Positions 42,678 through 52,704 are shown, counted from the stretch's first letter. The stretch is DNA of 64,000 bases from Pseudomonadota bacterium (GCA_027623205.1 JAQBYC010000005.1:1-64000), one strand, 5' to 3'. Notes: generated by a model not told the origin, from the sequence alone. A program made the numbers and translations.

Positions 42678-43640
42678 GTGACGGCACACAAGCACCTGAC
42701 GGAGCCCACGGACTTCGGCGATGGGCAATATCCCCACGCCCTGGTCAACGTCACCAATGTCTGCAACCTGGATTGCCGCCATTGTTTCGTCTTTCGCGCC
42801 GACAATCCGAACGCGCCCCGGGACAAGATGAGCGACGCCACCATGCTGCACCAGTTGGCGGTGCTGCGGGACAAGCATGGTATCCGGTCCATGCTGTTCA
42901 TGGGGGGCGAGCCGATGATCCGCAAGGATCTGGTCATGCGGGCAACAGAGCTGTTTCCTGAAAGCGCCATTGTCACCAATGGCACCTATGGCATTCCATC
43001 GGTCCCCGGTCATCTGGTTACGGTTTCCCTGGACGGGCCGGCGCATTTGAACGATCCAATCAGGGGCGAGGGCGTCTTTGCCAAGGTGCGCGATGCAGTA
43101 TTTGCCCGCGATCCGGCTGATGGCACCACGGTCATGCTGCAAATGGCGGTAACCCGCGAGAATGCCCCCGGCCTGGAGGAATTCATGGCCGAGGTCTGCG
43201 ATTGGCCCATCTCCGGCGTTGCGTTCAGTTTTTACGTGCCCGTGAAAAATGATACCACGGGCCTGGATTGGCCGGATCTGAGGGAACGGGACAAGGTTCT
43301 GGACAGGGTCATCGCCCTGAAGCGGCAATACCCCCAGGTCATAAAATCAAACATCCCCACGCTGGAAATGATGAAATCGGACGTCGCCCTGCAGTCAACC
43401 GGTGAAAACGGCGAACATTGCATCCTGCGCCGCGACACCCTGCCCCTGTATATGGGCGAGGGCGGTCAGTTCGAGAAACCATTCTGCTGCTATGGCAACG
43501 ATGTCGATTGCACCGGCTGCGGCGCCTATGCGGTGTTCAACCGGGCCTATTTGGACGCCCAGGGCCGGGGCAAAGCCGCACGCTATGGCCACGATGGAGC
43601 CGCCAAACTGGCGGCCTTGGAAGGAAGTGCGGCGGACTGA
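42678..43640 (+). CDS. Radical SAM protein
   Basis: This 320-residue protein has the radical SAM 4Fe-4S motif CNLDCRHCF (CxxxCxxC) near residue 32 and the SAM-binding GGEP (FMGGEPMIRKDLV). A second cysteine cluster near the C-terminus, CCYGNDVDCTGCGAY, with a further Cys in EHCILRRD, could hold an auxiliary cluster, though the spacing is not a standard SPASM signature. No precursor peptide or partner gene was recognised nearby. It starts with GTG behind GGAGTAGG. Confidence 0.85.
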   Translation: MTAHKHLTEPTDFGDGQYPHALVNVTNVCNLDCRHCFVFRADNPNAPRDKMSDATMLHQLAVLRDKHGIRSMLFMGGEPMIRKDLVMRATELFPESAIVTNGTYGIPSVPGHLVTVSLDGPAHLNDPIRGEGVFAKVRDAVFARDPADGTTVMLQMAVTRENAPGLEEFMAEVCDWPISGVAFSFYVPVKNDTTGLDWPDLRERDKVLDRVIALKRQYPQVIKSNIPTLEMMKSDVALQSTGENGEHCILRRDTLPLYMGEGGQFEKPFCCYGNDVDCTGCGAYAVFNRAYLDAQGRGKAARYGHDGAAKLAALEGSAAD

Positions 43641-43643
43641 GGA

Positions 43644-44402
43644 TCAACCGCGCCCGACAAAGGGCATTTTGGTGGCCATCACCGTCAGGAACTGCACGTT
43701 GGCGTCAGGCGGCAGGCTGGCCATGTAGACCACCGCGCGGGAGACATTGTCCACGTCCATCAATGGTTCCGGCCTGGTCGAGCCATCGGCCTGGGGTACG
43801 CCGTCCTTCATGCGCGCCGCCATGGGCGTAAAGGCATTGCCAATATCAAGCTGGCCGCAGGCGATATCGTATTTGCGGCCATCCAGCGAGGTGGATTTTG
43901 TCAGGCCGGTCACGGCGTGTTTGGTTGCGGTGTAGGGCGCCGAATTAGGCCGGGGCGCGTGCGCCGAGATGGAGCCGTTGTTGATAATGCGCCCGCCCAT
44001 GGGGTTTTGGGCCTTCATAACCTTGAAAGCCTCCTGAGTGCAGAGGAAAACACCGGTCAAATTGACATTGACCACCGTGGACCATTGCTCGAACGACAGG
44101 TCTTCAAGATTGATCGGCGGCGCGCCGGCGCCGGCGTTGTTGAACAGCAAATCGAGACGGCCGAAAGCCTTGACCGCGGCCGCGAACAAAGCCGCGACGG
44201 AGGCCGGGTCGGAGACATCCGTGGGCACGGCCAGGGCGCGGGCGCCGTCGGCGCCAGCCTCGGCAATACTTTCCCGCAAGGCGTCTTCGCGCCGCCCCGC
44301 CAGGGCCACCGAGTAGCCTTCACCCAACAGAGCCACGGCGGCGCCACGGCCAATGCCCGAACCCGCCCCCGTCACAATGGCAACCTTGCCTTCCCCACTC
44401 AT
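43644..44402 (-). CDS. SDR-family oxidoreductase
   Basis: This classical short-chain dehydrogenase (252 residues) has the cofactor motif [29 protein letters not shown], a serine in GSISAHAP, and the catalytic [14 protein letters not shown]. The ATG at 44402 ([10 protein letters not shown]) is preferred over the track start nine codons earlier. The substrate is unknown. Convergent with the radical SAM gene; a second SDR gene lies upstream in the same direction. Confidence 0.9.
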   Translation of the reverse strand: MSGEGKVAIVTGAGSGIGRGAAVALLGEGYSVALAGRREDALRESIAEAGADGARALAVPTDVSDPASVAALFAAAVKAFGRLDLLFNNAGAGAPPINLEDLSFEQWSTVVNVNLTGVFLCTQEAFKVMKAQNPMGGRIINNGSISAHAPRPNSAPYTATKHAVTGLTKSTSLDGRKYDIACGQLDIGNAFTPMAARMKDGVPQADGSTRPEPLMDVDNVSRAVVYMASLPPDANVQFLTVMATKMPFVGRG

Positions 44403-44458
44403 ATCACTGGCCCTTCCATCCTCTGGCATCCCGGTCGCAAAGGTAGTCCGCGGAGCCC

Positions 44459-45325
44459 CTAATAATCAACGCTGAAATACCCCGGCCGGCCCAGGGGCCA
44501 ATATTCCCCCCAAACGTCCGCGCCGCCGTCGACGGTCAGGACCGTACCGTTGACGAATTGCCCCGACGGCCCCGCCAGATAGACCGCCGCCTGGGCGATA
44601 TCCTGCACGGTGCCCATGCGGCGCATGGGATTGTGATCGAAACTGGGCTTGGCGCTGTCCGGATAATGCACCAGGCCCGGCGAGGCCACCACCCCGATGG
44701 CAATGGAATTGAGCCGGATATCATAGGGCGCCCATTCCACGCACAGGCTGCGGGTAAGATGAATTTCCCCCGCCCGCGCCGCCTGCGTATGGGCGATGCC
44801 GGAGGTGCAGGTGGCCAGAACCGTCACCATGTTGATGACGCAGCCCGGTTGTTCGTGGTCCCGCCAATGACGCGCCGCCGCCTGCATCATGAACCACGAC
44901 CCGTTCAGGTTGGTATCGACCACGGCGCGCCAGCCATTGGGGCTGATGTCCAAGGCGGGGGCGGCGAACTGTCCACCGGCATTGTTGATCAGAATATCCA
45001 GGCGGCCATAACGCGCCCAGACCGCCGCCATCAGTTTGGCGACCTGATCCGCATCGCGGATCGTCATGGCCTGGGTAAAACAGGGGATTTTCAGGCTTGC
45101 CATGGCCGCTTCAAAGGCCGCCATTTTCTCCCCATCCCGGCCACAGGAGACGATGGTGGCGCCCAGGCGGCCAAACAATACCGCCGTGGCCAGACCGATC
45201 CCCCCGGCCCCGCCGGAAACCAGCACGACCTGATCCTTGAACAGATCATCACGATAGACCGTGGGCAAAGCAGCCAGTTCCTGGGCCGTGGGCGCTGCGT
45301 ATATCCGGTCGTCGGCATCCGTCAT
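44459..45325 (-). CDS. SDR-family protein, 2-enoyl-CoA reductase-like
   Basis: This 288-residue SDR has the cofactor motif [19 protein letters not shown] and [11 protein letters not shown]. At the usual YxxxK site the sequence reads [22 protein letters not shown], without the tyrosine. The same AARAG pattern is seen in peroxisomal-type trans-2-enoyl-CoA and 2,4-dienoyl-CoA reductases, so an acyl-CoA reductase is the best guess. It begins 6 bases after the DUF2889 gene. Confidence 0.87.
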   Translation of the reverse strand: MTDADDRIYAAPTAQELAALPTVYRDDLFKDQVVLVSGGAGGIGLATAVLFGRLGATIVSCGRDGEKMAAFEAAMASLKIPCFTQAMTIRDADQVAKLMAAVWARYGRLDILINNAGGQFAAPALDISPNGWRAVVDTNLNGSWFMMQAAARHWRDHEQPGCVINMVTVLATCTSGIAHTQAARAGEIHLTRSLCVEWAPYDIRLNSIAIGVVASPGLVHYPDSAKPSFDHNPMRRMGTVQDIAQAAVYLAGPSGQFVNGTVLTVDGGADVWGEYWPLGRPGYFSVDY

Positions 45326-45331
45326 GGCGGT

Positions 45332-45907
45332 CTACTCCGCCGTCTGGTAGTCATCGGGGAAGTATTCCCGGACGAATTTGCTGTCGCTGTTGTAGGTGTA
45401 GCAGGTGTTCAACATGCCCGCCGGCAACCGCCGGGACGGGGCCTGCCGGTCTTCACCGTTTTCCTTGGTTTCGCCCATTGGTGTCTTCTCGGTCCAGATG
45501 GCCTGCATGGCCGTGGTCGCCATTTGCGCCAGCATTTCCACCAGATGGGTGCAGCCACGGCCATGGCCGACCCGTTCGCGCACCATGCGGTTCCAGCCCG
45601 GCCCGATCCGCAGGCCCGCCAGCGCCTCGAAATTCGGCGCCACCAGATGGCAAATACCATGGGCGCCCACGTCCAGCTTCGCCTCAGCCGACTGCACCTC
45701 CATTTTCCGATCGATGGTCAGGCGCAGCCAAAGGTCATGCACGGGCTCGCCCGCGGCACGGTGGGAATCAAGCAGGTGATGGGAGAACGGTTTGATGTCG
45801 AGAATATGACCTTCCACATCGACCAGGCCGTCGTGGCGCTGATAGGCGGTGATGGAAATGGTGCGATTGTGAATTTGCTCCCGTTCGGTGGCTTGGGAAA
45901 GCGGCAT
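45332..45907 (-). CDS. DUF2889-family protein
   Basis: This 191-residue protein matches the DUF2889 pattern: ITAYQRHDGLVDVEGHILDIKPF, HDLWLRLTIDRKMEVQSAEAKLD, GCTHLVEMLAQMATTAMQAIW and a Cys/Tyr-containing tail (MLNTCYTYNSDS). The function is unknown. Members often sit beside SDRs and acyl-CoA enzymes, as here, in an apparent operon with the two SDR genes downstream. Confidence 0.82.
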   Translation of the reverse strand: MPLSQATEREQIHNRTISITAYQRHDGLVDVEGHILDIKPFSHHLLDSHRAAGEPVHDLWLRLTIDRKMEVQSAEAKLDVGAHGICHLVAPNFEALAGLRIGPGWNRMVRERVGHGRGCTHLVEMLAQMATTAMQAIWTEKTPMGETKENGEDRQAPSRRLPAGMLNTCYTYNSDSKFVREYFPDDYQTAE

Positions 45908-46033
45908 TGGACTACCTCGAAATTACCATGACATCGTTACCCTGCGATAGCGCGCCGGGACAGAGAAGGCAAGCGGGCAACGGCTGTACGCGGGGCAAAA
46001 TGCCATGTAGACAGTAGTTCTGGATATCGGGGC

Positions 46034-47275
46034 ATGGGTTCTATGCAAATAACAGCGCGCGGCGACAAGGACGACCCTTACGGCTGGGTCATGGTGTTCG
46101 TCGGGTTTTCCCTGATGTCCATGAGTTTCGGCGGCCTTGGCGCGGTCGGGGTATTCCTGAAACCGATTGCCATGGAATTCGGCTGGTCGCGCGGCAGTAT
46201 CGCGCTGGGCTATACCACGGCGGCGTTTTCGGCGGCGCTGTTCGGTATTCTTTGGGGTTTTCTCGCCGACCGTCATCCAACCCGTTACTTCACGGTGATG
46301 GGCGCGATCGCCATCGCCGTCGCGATGCTGCTGTTAAGCCAGACCACGGCGCAATGGCAGTACTATCTTGCCTATTTTGTCTTCGGCGCCTTCGGCCATG
46401 GCGCCCTGGCGAGCACGATGTGGGCCAACATCGGTCAATGGTTCACCCGCAACATGGGCCTGGCGTTGGGCATCGGCCTGGCCGGCGGCGCGTTCGGCCA
46501 GGCCGTGGTCCCCCTGTCGGCCCGGTTGCTGATTTCCGCCTACGACTGGCGGACCGCATTCCTGATCCTGGGTGTGGTTTATTTGCTGCTTGGCCTGATG
46601 ATCGCGGCCTTGACCCGCGATCCGCCAGCCAAGCGCGCCCGTCTGGCGGCGATGGACAAGGCGGAGATGAAAAGCAGTTCCTGGCACCTGGGCGAGGCCC
46701 GCCATGCCGTCACCTGGTTCAGCATGGCCGTTATATTTTGCTGTACCTGCATGTCGCTGGCGGTGGTCCACGTCGTCCCCATGCTATCGGACCGGGGTTT
46801 CAGCCCGGAAATCGCCGCCGGCGCCCTGGCCACGCTGATGCTGGTCGGGGTGCTGGGACGCATGGGCGCCGGACTGATCTGCGACCTGATCGGCCCCATC
46901 CGCACCTACGCGCTGATGTCGCTGGGACAGACGTTGCTGGTCATCTGGTTTCCTCACATCGAAACCCTGTCCGGCGTTTACCTGTTGGCCGGGCTGTTCG
47001 GCTTCAGCTTCTCGGGCGTCATGGCCTCGATGGTGGTCTGCGTCAACGTCGCGGTGCCGGCCGGGGTCGCGGCGCGGGCCTGGGCTATCGTATCGTTCTT
47101 TGCCTGGATTGGCATGGGCACGGGCAGCTACATGGGCGGTCTGCTGTTCGACCTGACGGGCGGTTATACCTGGGCCTACGCCTTCGCCGCCGCCATGGGC
47201 GCCGTCAACCTGGTGATCCTTGCGCTGTTCTATATCAGCCGCGGCAAACGCCAACCGGTCCTGGCCGTCGGCTAG
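46034..47275 (+). CDS. MFS transporter
   Basis: This 413-residue major facilitator has twelve predicted helices. It resembles the OxlT/monocarboxylate-type branch (GVFLKPIAMEFGWSRGSIALGYTTAAFSAALFGILWGFLADRH, and GLALGIGLAGGAFGQAVVPL). It is probably a carboxylate carrier, with substrate unknown. Divergent from the DUF2889 gene; its end is 3 bases from the convergent peptidase gene. An ATG three codons downstream is an alternative start. Confidence 0.9.
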   Translation: MGSMQITARGDKDDPYGWVMVFVGFSLMSMSFGGLGAVGVFLKPIAMEFGWSRGSIALGYTTAAFSAALFGILWGFLADRHPTRYFTVMGAIAIAVAMLLLSQTTAQWQYYLAYFVFGAFGHGALASTMWANIGQWFTRNMGLALGIGLAGGAFGQAVVPLSARLLISAYDWRTAFLILGVVYLLLGLMIAALTRDPPAKRARLAAMDKAEMKSSSWHLGEARHAVTWFSMAVIFCCTCMSLAVVHVVPMLSDRGFSPEIAAGALATLMLVGVLGRMGAGLICDLIGPIRTYALMSLGQTLLVIWFPHIETLSGVYLLAGLFGFSFSGVMASMVVCVNVAVPAGVAARAWAIVSFFAWIGMGTGSYMGGLLFDLTGGYTWAYAFAAAMGAVNLVILALFYISRGKRQPVLAVG

Positions 47276-47278
47276 TGT

Positions 47279-48754
47279 TCAGGCATTCCGCGAGGCATCC
47301 GGGTCCAGGGGATAGATTGGCCGGCGCAGGTTCTTGAAGGGGAAGGCGGCGTAGTCCGAACTGCACACGCCGGGACCGGCGAGCAGAACCACGTGTTTGG
47401 CGATGGGGCCGAAACCCGCCCTGAAATGCTGCCGCGACTTGATCAGCACATAACGCTTGGCCGCCGGGTCGATGCCGGCGTGGGTGAAACAGCCCGTATC
47501 AAAGGGCTCGTGGCGCCGTTCGGAAACCACAATATCAACGCTCCCCGCACGCAGCACCGCCGTGCGACCCAAATTCATCGGACTGCCCGTGGCCATGGGA
47601 CCGGTAACAATGAAGCGGCCATCGGTAATGCAGCGCACGCTGCCGCTGACGGTAAGGGGCCGGCCCTGCAGACCCATGGCCGGGCTATCGGTCTTGCCCC
47701 CCAGTTGCAGGGTGACCGCCCCCCCGACGCCGGCATCAATCATCCGATCGACGCTTTCGGGATCCCAGATCGGGCCCGCCGCGACATCTTCCAGACCCAG
47801 GCGCAGGACCTCCCCCAGCACGTCCATATTGTCCTGCGGCCCGCCGGCGCCGCAATTGTCGCCATGATCCACCAGGATCACCGGTCCGTCAGCCAGCGCC
47901 CTGGCCCGTGCCAGAGAGGTTGCAACCGGTTCGATCTCGAACACGAAATCCGCGCGCCGGCGCCAGGCCTGGTCCATCAATGCGTCCAGCAGGCGGCCGG
48001 CGGCTGCGGCGTCGCCATCGCCAACCACCACGGCGCCCAGACCCACATGGGGAATATCCGCCAGGGGGAAGCCGCCAAAGACCGAAGCGTTCAGCACTTC
48101 GCCCGCTGTTTCGGCCGCCATGGCGCGGTTCATGATGTCCTTCATGGGCTGATCCAGCGGCGTCTGGCGCAGCATATGGGTCAACATGGGCAGCGAATGC
48201 CATAACATTACCGGGCGCACTTCACCCCGCATGGCCCGGATCAGGGTTTCGCCGGCGCGGCGCCCGGTCTCGGCCATATCGATATGGGGGTAGGTGCAAT
48301 AGCCGGTAATCACGGTCGCATTGGCGATCATCACGGCGGACAGGTTGGCATGGAAATCCAGCGCCACGGCGATGGGTATCTCCGGTGCGATGGCGCGGAT
48401 ACGGCGCAACAACTCGCCTTCGCCGTCGTCATGATCCATCGTCACCATGGCGCCATGCAGATCCAGCATGACACCGTCACAGCCCGACCGCACCGCATCG
48501 CAGATGGCCGCCGCCATCTCGTCGAAGGCGGTCTGATCCACCGCGCCGCTGGGATTGGCGTTGGCGATCAGGGGCACCACGTAGTCGGCCCCTTCCCGTT
48601 CGGCGATATCGATGTAGGCCGCGATCGGATTATTGGTGCCGCGGTAGATCTCCACCGCTTTCGCCCCTGATTTCGGACTGAACGCCCCCAGCGGCGTCGG
48701 CAGCGGTGAAAACGTGTTGGTTTCATGCCGCATGGTGGCCAGAACCAGTCGCAT
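47279..48754 (-). CDS. M81-family metallopeptidase (MlrC-like)
   Basis: This 491-residue protein is a homologue of MlrC, the microcystin-degradation peptidase. Likely metal ligands are in ATMRHETNTFSP, MLDLHGAMVTMDHDDGEGE, ALDFHANLS and VDHGDNCGAGGPQDN. Homologues in non-degraders probably cleave other small peptides or amides. It is the last gene of the oligopeptide transporter operon, 17 bases after the second ATPase gene, which supports a role in hydrolysing an imported peptide. The ATG at 48754 is as good as the GTG at 48757. Confidence 0.9.
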   Translation of the reverse strand: MRLVLATMRHETNTFSPLPTPLGAFSPKSGAKAVEIYRGTNNPIAAYIDIAEREGADYVVPLIANANPSGAVDQTAFDEMAAAICDAVRSGCDGVMLDLHGAMVTMDHDDGEGELLRRIRAIAPEIPIAVALDFHANLSAVMIANATVITGYCTYPHIDMAETGRRAGETLIRAMRGEVRPVMLWHSLPMLTHMLRQTPLDQPMKDIMNRAMAAETAGEVLNASVFGGFPLADIPHVGLGAVVVGDGDAAAAGRLLDALMDQAWRRRADFVFEIEPVATSLARARALADGPVILVDHGDNCGAGGPQDNMDVLGEVLRLGLEDVAAGPIWDPESVDRMIDAGVGGAVTLQLGGKTDSPAMGLQGRPLTVSGSVRCITDGRFIVTGPMATGSPMNLGRTAVLRAGSVDIVVSERRHEPFDTGCFTHAGIDPAAKRYVLIKSRQHFRAGFGPIAKHVVLLAGPGVCSSDYAAFPFKNLRRPIYPLDPDASRNA

Positions 48755-48771
48755 CACGGAATCCTTATAAT

Positions 48772-49785
48772 CTAACTTCGGCGTTGCGGCGGCACGCCAT
48801 CGTCGCTGACCAGATGACAGGCCACCGCATGACCGGGGCGAATGCTGCGCAAGGGCGGTGTTTCCTGAACGCAGCGCGCCTCGGCAAAGGGACAGCGGGA
48901 GGAAAAGCGGCAGCCGGGCGGCAGATCGATAGGGCTGGGCGGATCACCCTGCAAACGGATTCGGTCAGCCCGCGCCCGCGTCGCGGGATCCGCCGACGGC
49001 ACCGCCGACAGCAAGGCCCAGGTGTAGGGATGCAGCGGCTCGGTAAAGAGCGAAATTCGGTCGGCGTATTCCACGATCTGGCCCAGATACATCACCGCGA
49101 TCTCGTCGCACATATATTGCACCACGCCCAAATCGTGCGAGATGAACAGATAGGTCAGGCCGAATTCGTCCTGCAGCGACCGCAACAGGTTCAAGATCTG
49201 GGCCTGGATCGCCACGTCCAGGGCCGATACCGGTTCATCACACACCACCAGTTCCGGCTGTGTCGCCAGGGCGCGCGCAACGCCAATGCGCTGGCGTTGG
49301 CCGCCGGAGAATTGATGCGGGAAAAGCGCCTGCTGCTCGGGCCGCAGGCCGACTTTCCTGAACAGGTCGGCAACCCGCCCCTCGCGGTCCGCCGGATCGC
49401 CAATATTCATCAGGTCCATGGGCTCGCGGACGATGGCGCCCGCCCGCACGCGGGGATTCAACGACGAATAGGGGTCCTGAAAAATGATCTGCATGCGCGT
49501 CCTGGCGTGGCGCAAATCCTCGCCCTCGAGGGCCGCCAGATCGGTATCACCCAGGCGCATGGCGCCGCTGGTAATCGGCGTCAGACGCATTACCGCCATC
49601 GCCGTTGTCGTCTTGCCCGAACCGCTTTCGCCGACGATACCCAAGGTAGTTCCGCGTTTGATCTGAAAAGACACGTCATCAACCGCGTGAACCCGTGACG
49701 CCTTGGCAAAGATATTCTTCCGCGGCAGCCGGAAGTAGACTTTCAGATGCGCGACATCCAGTAGAATATCGTCGTCATCACTCAT
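48772..49785 (-). CDS. oppF: Oligopeptide ABC transporter ATP-binding protein (OppF/DppF type)
   Basis: This 337-residue ATPase has Walker A GESGSGKTTTAM, signature FSGGQRQRIGVARAL and Walker B LVVCDEPVSALD. A C-terminal Cys-containing peptide-transporter extension follows (PPGCRFSSRCPFAEARC), typical of Opp/Dpp ATPases. The ATG at 49785 overlaps the OppD stop (ATGA); the 41-codon upstream extension in the track is not needed. Confidence 0.93.
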   Translation of the reverse strand: MSDDDDILLDVAHLKVYFRLPRKNIFAKASRVHAVDDVSFQIKRGTTLGIVGESGSGKTTTAMAVMRLTPITSGAMRLGDTDLAALEGEDLRHARTRMQIIFQDPYSSLNPRVRAGAIVREPMDLMNIGDPADREGRVADLFRKVGLRPEQQALFPHQFSGGQRQRIGVARALATQPELVVCDEPVSALDVAIQAQILNLLRSLQDEFGLTYLFISHDLGVVQYMCDEIAVMYLGQIVEYADRISLFTEPLHPYTWALLSAVPSADPATRARADRIRLQGDPPSPIDLPPGCRFSSRCPFAEARCVQETPPLRSIRPGHAVACHLVSDDGVPPQRRS

Positions 49786-50777
49786 GCCGCCGCTTCCCGC
49801 TCCGTCAGCCAGCAGGCGACATCGTGGCCGCTGTCGACGGCCCGCGAGGGGGGCATTTCCGCGCGGCATTTGGCATCGGCATATGGACAACGCGGCGCAA
49901 ACGCGCAACCACTGCCAAGCTGGGAAAGGGCCGGCACCACGCCTGGAATTTCCAGCAACGGCGGGCGCTCCACGGTCGGATTTCTGGTCAGATGCGGAAC
50001 ACAGCGGATCAGGCCCTGGGTGTAGGGGTGCCGGGGATCGGTCAGGATCTGCGTCACACCGGCCTGTTCGATGATGCGTCCGGCATACATCACCACGACC
50101 CGCTGCGCCATTTCCGCGATGGCGCCCATGTCATGGGTGATCATGATGATGGCGGTGCCGGTTTTTTCCTTCAGGTCGTTCAGCAGATCAAATATCTGCG
50201 CCTGCACCGTGACGTCCAGCGCGGTCGTCGGCTCATCGGCGATCAAGACGCGCGGCTTGCAGGCCAGGGCCATGGCGATCATCACCCTTTGCCGCATACC
50301 GCCGGACATTTGGTGTGGATATTCGTGGATCCGCTTTTCCGCCGCCGGTATACCGACCGCCTGCAGCATCTCCAGCGCCCGCGCCATGGCGTCCGCCCGC
50401 GACAGACCTTCATGCAAGCGCGCCGTTTCGGCGATCTGATTGCCGATGGAATAAACCGGATTCAGGGAGGTCATGGGTTCCTGAAAAATCATCGAAATTT
50501 CGTTGCCCCGCACTTCGCGCATGCGCTGTTCATTGGCTTGTAACAAATCCTCGCCATCCAGCAGGATGCGGCCGCCGGCAATGCGCCCCGGCGGGATCGG
50601 CACCAGGCCCATGATCGACAGCGCGGTCATGCTTTTGCCGCAGCCGGATTCTCCTACGATGCCGAGGGTCTCACCCGTATCCAACGAGATACTGAGGTTG
50701 TCGATGACCTTGGCGATACCATCACGGGTCTTGAACTCGACCCGCAGGCCTTCAACAGAGAGCAACCTTTCAGCCAT
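49782..50777 (-). CDS. oppD: Oligopeptide ABC transporter ATP-binding protein (OppD/DppD type)
   Basis: This 331-residue ATPase has Walker A GESGCGKSMTAL, signature MSGGMRQRVMIAMAL, Walker B LIADEPTTALD and H-loop ITHDMGA. The C-terminal OppD-type extension (GSGCAFAPRCPYADAKC) follows. It works as a heterodimer with OppF, encoded directly downstream. The start lies 3 bases after the permease gene. Confidence 0.94.
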   Translation of the reverse strand: MAERLLSVEGLRVEFKTRDGIAKVIDNLSISLDTGETLGIVGESGCGKSMTALSIMGLVPIPPGRIAGGRILLDGEDLLQANEQRMREVRGNEISMIFQEPMTSLNPVYSIGNQIAETARLHEGLSRADAMARALEMLQAVGIPAAEKRIHEYPHQMSGGMRQRVMIAMALACKPRVLIADEPTTALDVTVQAQIFDLLNDLKEKTGTAIIMITHDMGAIAEMAQRVVVMYAGRIIEQAGVTQILTDPRHPYTQGLIRCVPHLTRNPTVERPPLLEIPGVVPALSQLGSGCAFAPRCPYADAKCRAEMPPSRAVDSGHDVACWLTEREAAA

Positions 50778-50780
50778 CCC

Positions 50781-51680
50781 TCAACGCTCCCTCAGCTTCG
50801 GATTGAAGGCATCGTTCAGGCCGTCGCCAATCAGACTCATGGCCAGCACCGTCAGGAAAATGGCGACGCCGGGAATGGTCACCGTCCAGGGCGCATCCAG
50901 CAGATAGTCGCGATTGTCGCCGATCAGCTTGCCCCAGCTCATCACGTTGGGGTCACTGAGGCCGAGAAAGCTGAGCGCCGCTTCAAACAGAATGGCGATG
51001 CCGACCGTCAACGCCGCGTTGACGATCAGCGGTGGCAAGGCATTCGGCAATATGACCAGCCAGATGATGCGCCGGTCCCGCCCCCCGATGGAACGCGCCG
51101 CCTTGACGAAATCAAGCTCGCGCAGACGCATGAATTCGGCCCGCGCCAGTCGCGCGACACCGGTCCAACTGACGACACCAATGGCAATCGCCACGGTTTC
51201 CAGGGTCGGCGAGAACAGGGCGACCAGAACCATGGCCAGCAGCAGCGGCGGCAGCACCTGGAAAAATTCGGTGATCCGCATCAGGACTTCATCAACCCAG
51301 CCGCGGTAGTAACCAGCCATGGCGCCGATGGACAGACCGATGATGAGCGTAATTGCCGCGGCCGCGCCGCCAACCGCCATGGTTACGCGGGCGCCATAGA
51401 TGATGGAGACAAGCATATCGCGGCCAAGATTATCGGTGCCGAAAAGATGCCCACTCTCACCGGGCGGCAACAGCGGCACATCCACCATCTCGAACGGATC
51501 AACGTTCAATATCACCGGCGCCAGCAATGCGGCGGCAACGATCACGACAAAGACCAACAGGCCGGCCACCGCCGCGTAGTTGCGCATATACATGGTGACG
51601 AACTGCCGGAACGGATGCTCGACGGGGGTTTCCGGCATCTCGTCGATCTGGCGGGATTGGGTATTGTCGCTGTCTGTCAT
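50781..51680 (-). CDS. oppC: Oligopeptide ABC transporter permease (OppC/DppC type)
   Basis: This 299-residue permease starts with a cytoplasmic tail and one helix (YAAVAGLLVFVVIVAAALLAPVIL). It carries GTDNLGRDMLVSIIYGARVTM, typical of OppC/DppC, and the ATPase-contact loop ELDFVKAARSIGGRDRRIIWLVILPNALPPL. It sits between the OppB-type and OppD genes in one operon. Confidence 0.94.
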   Translation of the reverse strand: MTDSDNTQSRQIDEMPETPVEHPFRQFVTMYMRNYAAVAGLLVFVVIVAAALLAPVILNVDPFEMVDVPLLPPGESGHLFGTDNLGRDMLVSIIYGARVTMAVGGAAAAITLIIGLSIGAMAGYYRGWVDEVLMRITEFFQVLPPLLLAMVLVALFSPTLETVAIAIGVVSWTGVARLARAEFMRLRELDFVKAARSIGGRDRRIIWLVILPNALPPLIVNAALTVGIAILFEAALSFLGLSDPNVMSWGKLIGDNRDYLLDAPWTVTIPGVAIFLTVLAMSLIGDGLNDAFNPKLRER

Positions 51681-51691
51681 GCAGCCGCCCC

Positions 51692-52675
51692 CTAGGCCGT
51701 GTTCGAGAGGCGGATACGCGGATCGATGATCCGGTAAGCCAGGTCAGTCAATAGATTGAACACGATCACCACGAAGGCGGAGAAAAATAAAATCCCCATG
51801 ATGGTCGGTGTATCGCCGCGCAGGATAGATTCGAATGCCAGCGTCCCCAGGCCGGGCCAGCTGAACACGGTCTCGATAACCACCGCGCCCGAAAAGATGT
51901 GCGAGAACTGCAGCCCGGCGATGGTGATCACCGGAATGACCGCATTTCGCAGGGCATGCTTGTAGATGATCATCCGCTGGCCCAGGCCCTTGGCCCGCGC
52001 CGTGCGAATATAGTCGGAACCCAGGATATCCATCATGCTGGCCCGCGCCAGACGGCTGTATTGCGCCAGATAGATCGACGACAAGGATACCACCGGCAGG
52101 AACAGATGATGCGCCACATCCAGGTACCATTTCCAGGTACCGGTCTCGCTCAACGGTTCCGCCAGCCCCGATAGCGGCATTATCTGCAGGATCGAAACAA
52201 ACAGGATGATCAACAGGAATGCGGTCCAGAAGACCGGCGCGGAAAATCCGATCAACGCCAGGATGGTAATGAAATGGCTGAATATGCCATTGGGGCGCTG
52301 CGCCGCGATGACCCCAAACAAAGTGCCCGCAAAGATGGCCAGCAACAAAGCCGTAACCACCAGCAGCAGGGTTGGACCAAGGCGCCCCAGGATCAGGTCA
52401 AGCACCGGCGCGTTGAAATAATAGGAACTGCCCAAATCACCCTGCAGGACTTTGCCGACATAGGTCAGCAATTGCACGTGAAAGGGCTGGTCCAGACCAT
52501 AACTGCGACGGATTTCCGCCATCAATTCGGCGGAAGCGCCACCGCTTTCACCGGCAATGGTTTCGGCGATATCGCCGGGCACCAGATACAGCAAAACGAA
52601 ATTGAAAACGATAACCGCCAATAACAGCAGGAATGCATACAGGAAGCGCCGCGCCACGACGGTCAGAAACTGCAT
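51692..52675 (-). CDS. oppB: Oligopeptide ABC transporter permease (OppB/DppB type)
   Basis: This 327-residue permease has about six helices. The N-terminal FLYAFLLLLAVIVFNFVLLYLVPGD, the SYGLDQPFHVQLLTYVGKVLQGDLGSSYYFNAPV segment and the loop GSDYIRTARAKGLGQRMIIYKHALRNAVIPVITI are characteristic of DppB/OppB. It pairs with the OppC-type protein encoded 11 bases downstream. A strong hairpin at 52705 separates it from the binding-protein gene. Confidence 0.94.
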   Translation of the reverse strand: MQFLTVVARRFLYAFLLLLAVIVFNFVLLYLVPGDIAETIAGESGGASAELMAEIRRSYGLDQPFHVQLLTYVGKVLQGDLGSSYYFNAPVLDLILGRLGPTLLLVVTALLLAIFAGTLFGVIAAQRPNGIFSHFITILALIGFSAPVFWTAFLLIILFVSILQIMPLSGLAEPLSETGTWKWYLDVAHHLFLPVVSLSSIYLAQYSRLARASMMDILGSDYIRTARAKGLGQRMIIYKHALRNAVIPVITIAGLQFSHIFSGAVVIETVFSWPGLGTLAFESILRGDTPTIMGILFFSAFVVIVFNLLTDLAYRIIDPRIRLSNTA

Positions 52676-52704
52676 CTATCAGCCTTCCCAATCAACCGCG
52701 GCAC

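Noticed and set aside
44558-45931. 457-residue ORF antisense to an SDR and the DUF2889 gene
   Set aside because: Crosses two real genes and their junction, and is rich in Arg/His/Gln as expected for a shadow frame.
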